From: an uncultured Clostridia bacterium
GTDB lineage: Bacteria > Bacillota > Clostridia > Peptostreptococcales > Anaerovoracaceae
Direction: 5' to 3'
Assembly: GCA_934256595.1 (NCBI GenBank)
Contig: CAKQOW010000048.1
Coordinates: 1-18,612, forward strand
Length of the DNA: 18,612 nt
Under the pieces are notes generated by a model. That model had not been told where the DNA came from. It saw only the letters and a program-made list of their open reading frames with translations, and did not search any database. Each line of letters opens with the position of its first letter. The stretch's first letter is position 1. This document shows, one piece after another, positions 16,813 to 18,612 of this stretch. Position numbers and translations under genes: made by a program.

Positions 16813-17241
16813 ATGATTAACAATGTTGAAATGCTTAACTATATCAGGCAGAATGTCGAAATGGGTATCCACGGCATAACTCACATTCTCGACAGGGTTT
16901 CCGATGACAGGCTCAAAACCGCGCTTGAGGATCAGCGCAGAGAGTACGGCAAAATCTACGGAGCCGCAGACAAAGCCATAAGGCAGCTTGGGCACCAGCC
17001 TGTCCATGTTGACAAAATGGCTAAGATAGGCTCGGATATGTCAACTGTTTTTAAGACTATGGCAGACGGTTCGGATTCAAAGATTGCAGAAATGATGATA
17101 CAGGGAAACACTATGGGAGCCATAAAGATTATGAGAAAGCTGGGCTCCTATGACGGAGACAGCAGGGATATTCACAATCTCGCAAACAAGCTGCTTGATA
17201 CCGAGCAGAACAATATCGACCAGATGAAGCAGTTTCTGTGA
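16813..17241 (+). CDS. Small all-helical (ferritin-like/four-helix bundle) protein
   Basis: I recognise the type but not a firm family. Seen: 142 residues, soluble and without a signal peptide. It appears to form about four amphipathic helices: residues about 2-30 (INNVEMLNYIRQNVEMGIHG), 32-60 (DDRLKTALEDQRREYGKIYG), 65-110 with many Met, and 118-142 (NLANKLLDTEQNNIDQMKQF). The layout is like DUF2383/DUF892-type bundles. Glu and His in the first two helices could bind metal, but no clear ExxH ferritin motif is present. The ATG has AGGGGTG upstream. It is transcribed alone, divergent from the HAD gene across a 106-base gap in which I could not pick a confident promoter, and it is followed by a strong terminator. 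Function unknown; a stress or metal-storage role is only a guess. Confidence 0.85.
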   Translation: MINNVEMLNYIRQNVEMGIHGITHILDRVSDDRLKTALEDQRREYGKIYGAADKAIRQLGHQPVHVDKMAKIGSDMSTVFKTMADGSDSKIAEMMIQGNTMGAIKIMRKLGSYDGDSRDIHNLANKLLDTEQNNIDQMKQFL

Positions 17242-17266
17242 CAAAAGAGCCTAAAAGGCTCTTTTG
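17242..17266. terminator. Bidirectional terminator between the helical-protein and hydrolase genes
   Basis: A perfect 11-base stem, CAAAAGAGCCT / AGGCTCTTTTG, with an AAA loop. It fills the 27-base space between two convergent stop codons (17241 and 17269), with A and T tracts on either side of the GC-rich stem, so it can serve both strands. Confidence 0.88.
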
Positions 17267-17268
17267 CT

Positions 17269-18198
17269 CTACTCGATATATTTGTCTATGAAGCTGTATA
17301 CGGTTTTCCAGTACAGCCTGTAATCTTTGAGCATAGACGATGCGTGCTGGGCTCCCGGAACCACCAGAAGCTGTTTTTCACAAGCGGCCGCTTCATACAC
17401 CCTGTATACATTTTCGACAGGCACGAAGGTATCGGCCTCTCCGTGTATAAAAAGAATCGGAGTCTCTGATTTTTTTACCTGCTCCAGCGCCGAAGCCTCT
17501 TCAAAGCTGTAGCCTGCGCATATTCTCGTCACTATATCTGCCGCCCAGACAAATGGATAATACGGCATATGGAGCAGAGCTTTGCCCTCATATTCAACTT
17601 CATCTCTTACCGAGGCATATCCGCAGTCCTCTATAATGCATCTGACATTTGACGGCAGCTTCTCTCCCGATACCATCATAGCCGTAGCACCACCCATAGA
17701 CGCTCCGTAAATTATTATCTCCGGGTTTTCGTATTCTTCATTGAGCCGGTCAATCCACGAAAGTACATCAAGCCTGTCGTGCCAGCCCATTCCTATGTAA
17801 TTCCCCTCGCTTTTGCCCTGACCTCTCATATCGGGCAGCAGCAGATTGTAGCCTCTGGCATAAAACCCGCCGATAAGCGGAGCCATACTCCTGCCGCTGT
17901 CATCATAACCATGCAGCGCAATCACCCACACATCAGAGCTTTGCCTGACCATATAGCCATGCAGCTTAAGTCCGTCATACGAGGTTATATCGGTCTGCTC
18001 ATAGTCAAGCTCCACCTGTTTAAAATCCAGACTTTTATCCTCTATTTCAAAGTCCATCCGGTTTTCTTCGGCAGAAAAAACAAAGTCTCTGTTGCCGTCA
18101 GATGCTATGGCTATTCTGTAGATTACGACTCCCGCCGCCGCAGTTACTGCGATACATACGGCAAGTATTATCAGTATTATTTTTATTGCTTTTTTCAT
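17269..18198 (-). CDS. Membrane-anchored alpha/beta hydrolase
   Basis: Predicted serine hydrolase facing the outside of the cell. Seen in 309 residues: an N-terminal membrane helix (MKK...IILIILAVCIAVTAAAGVVIY) acting as signal anchor, with no good lipobox; an oxyanion region LHGYDDSGR; the strand LLLPDMRGQGKSEG typical of this fold; nucleophile S167 in GASMGG; acid D256 in GEADTFVP; and catalytic H285 in GAQHASS. The complete triad implies activity. It resembles the broad group annotated as S9 peptidase/BAAT-like or DUF-type hydrolases; whether it is an esterase, lipase or peptidase cannot be said. The ATG at 18196-18198 has GGAG upstream. A TATAAT on the minus strand at 18278-18283 may be its -10 box, but no -35 box matches. 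It is transcribed alone. Confidence 0.9.
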   Translation of the reverse strand: MKKAIKIILIILAVCIAVTAAAGVVIYRIAIASDGNRDFVFSAEENRMDFEIEDKSLDFKQVELDYEQTDITSYDGLKLHGYMVRQSSDVWVIALHGYDDSGRSMAPLIGGFYARGYNLLLPDMRGQGKSEGNYIGMGWHDRLDVLSWIDRLNEEYENPEIIIYGASMGGATAMMVSGEKLPSNVRCIIEDCGYASVRDEVEYEGKALLHMPYYPFVWAADIVTRICAGYSFEEASALEQVKKSETPILFIHGEADTFVPVENVYRVYEAAACEKQLLVVPGAQHASSMLKDYRLYWKTVYSFIDKYIE

Positions 18199-18315
18199 AC
18201 ATTGCTCCGGTATTTTCTATATGTCTATATACTACCACATATTGCGTATCATTTGGTTTCCTGTTTCTGCTGCATCAATTATACATTATTATTGTGGGTT
18301 TTAGGTGAAAACTTC

Positions 18316-18344
18316 TTGCAAAATCCACCGGTCTATGGTAAATT
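18316..18344 (+). promoter_or_regulatory. Promoter of the tRNA-Ser gene
   Basis: TTGCAA (18316-18321, 4 of 6), a 17-base spacer, then TAAATT (18339-18344) preceded by TGG, which gives an extended -10. Transcription would begin near 18351, a few bases before the mature tRNA at 18356. Confidence 0.6.
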
Positions 18345-18355
18345 AAATGAGTCAT

Positions 18356-18443
18356 GGAGGATTGACCGAGTGGCTAAGGAGCTCGCCTGGAAAGCGAGTA
18401 AGGTGTAACAGCCCCGCGGGTTCGAGTCCCGTGTCCTCCGCCA
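18356..18443 (+). tRNA. tRNA-Ser, anticodon GGA
   Basis: Decodes UCC and UCU serine codons. Seen: an 88-base cloverleaf with a 7-pair acceptor stem (GGAGGAT / GTCCTCC, last pair T-G), a D arm, an anticodon stem CTCGC/GCGAG around the loop CTGGAAA with anticodon GGA at 18389-18391, and the long class II variable arm expected of tRNA-Ser. The T arm has GGTTCGAGTCC, the discriminator base is G, and CCA is genome-encoded (18441-18443). It has its own promoter and terminator and no tRNA neighbours in the window. Confidence 0.95.
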
Positions 18444-18450
18444 GAATTCA

Positions 18451-18497
18451 GGGGCTGTCGCATTAGGGTAAAATCTAATGGCGACATGCCCTTTTTT
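18451..18497 (+). terminator. Intrinsic terminator of the tRNA-Ser gene
   Basis: The left arm GGGGCTGTCGCATTAG pairs with CTAATGGCGACATGCCC through two single-base bulges, with a short loop (GGTAAAAT), and is followed by six T (18492-18497). It begins 8 bases after the encoded CCA. The left arm, GGGGCTGTCGC, also has the look of an insertion-sequence terminal repeat, but no transposase or second copy is present. Confidence 0.8.
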
Positions 18498-18510
18498 CTT
18501 GCAGCAAGGG

Positions 18511-18534
18511 TAGATATTGAAATTTCAATATCTA
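18511..18534. repeat. Perfect 24-base palindrome downstream of tRNA-Ser
   Basis: Two 12-base arms (TAGATATTGAAA and its reverse complement) abut with no spacer. An outer pair GCAGCA (18501-18506) / TGCTGC (18546-18551) encloses it asymmetrically, and a smaller palindrome CTTGC-A-GCAAG lies at 18498-18508. A further weak inverted repeat, GCAAAAAACACA (18557-18568) / TGTGTTTTGC (18594-18603), follows. No open frame of useful length is seen from 18444 to the window end, so this stretch is structured non-coding DNA of unknown role. Confidence 0.7.
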
Positions 18535-18612
18535 TTGTCTGCGTATGCTGCCGGTCGCAAAAAACACAAATAGAGCCAGCCTGTAACTGTCCCTGTGTTT
18601 TGCATCATTTTT

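Noticed and set aside
17779..18408. A 209-codon plus-strand frame running through the hydrolase gene into the tRNA
   Set aside because: It is antisense to a well-supported alpha/beta hydrolase and overlaps the tRNA-Ser gene, with no start signal.
18451..18491. Insertion-sequence end suggested by GGGGCTGTCGC
   Set aside because: The segment is fully explained as the terminator of the tRNA gene with a following T6 run; no transposase or partner repeat is in the window.

Overview
The window looks like a chromosomal segment of an anaerobic, low-to-mid-GC member of the Bacillota (class Clostridia). The evidence is strong AGGAGG-type ribosome binding sites, TTGaca/TATAAT promoters, an AddB-type nuclease subunit, GreA, an OmpR-type two-component system, short gene gaps and a CCA-encoding tRNA gene. 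The exact family cannot be fixed from this sequence. Nearly everything is ordinary chromosomal content. There is no CRISPR array, complete insertion sequence, phage module or recognisable defence island, and I did not find a multi-gene novel system.

Layout. Positions 6-6298 (minus strand) read greA, asnS, a surface 5'-nucleotidase-like metallophosphatase, then a class I (archaeal-type) lysyl-tRNA synthetase with a C-terminal EMAP-II/Trbp111-type tRNA-binding domain. A consensus-like promoter precedes greA, and the gaps after asnS are only 19 and 34 bases. Positions 6381-8582 (minus) hold a response regulator/histidine kinase pair separated by 3 bases. Back-to-back promoters at 8633-8710 separate this pair from a plus-strand unit, 8732-9993, of a TPR-like hypothetical protein and a VOC (glyoxalase-fold) protein. 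A YeiH-family membrane protein (10090-11115, minus) converges on this unit at a bidirectional terminator.

Positions 11306-12671 (plus) encode a membrane diguanylate cyclase whose N-terminal half resembles the S component of ECF vitamin transporters. As given, the gene is broken by one extra G in a run of six. A second bidirectional terminator separates it from addB and a HAD phosphatase (12745-16706, minus; the HAD gene is first, 8 bases before addB). A small helical protein (16813-17241, plus) and a membrane-anchored alpha/beta hydrolase (17269-18198, minus) converge on a third bidirectional terminator. A tRNA-Ser(GGA) gene with its own promoter and terminator lies at 18356-18443. Downstream of it, up to the window edge, is non-coding DNA with a perfect 24-base palindrome.

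The points most worth checking are the ECF-S-like/GGDEF fusion and its frameshift, the class I LysRS fused to a tRNA-binding domain, an AddB with no usable Walker A motif and no neighbouring addA, and the palindrome-rich DNA after the tRNA. Functions are assigned from recognised motifs and remembered family features; no database search was run.
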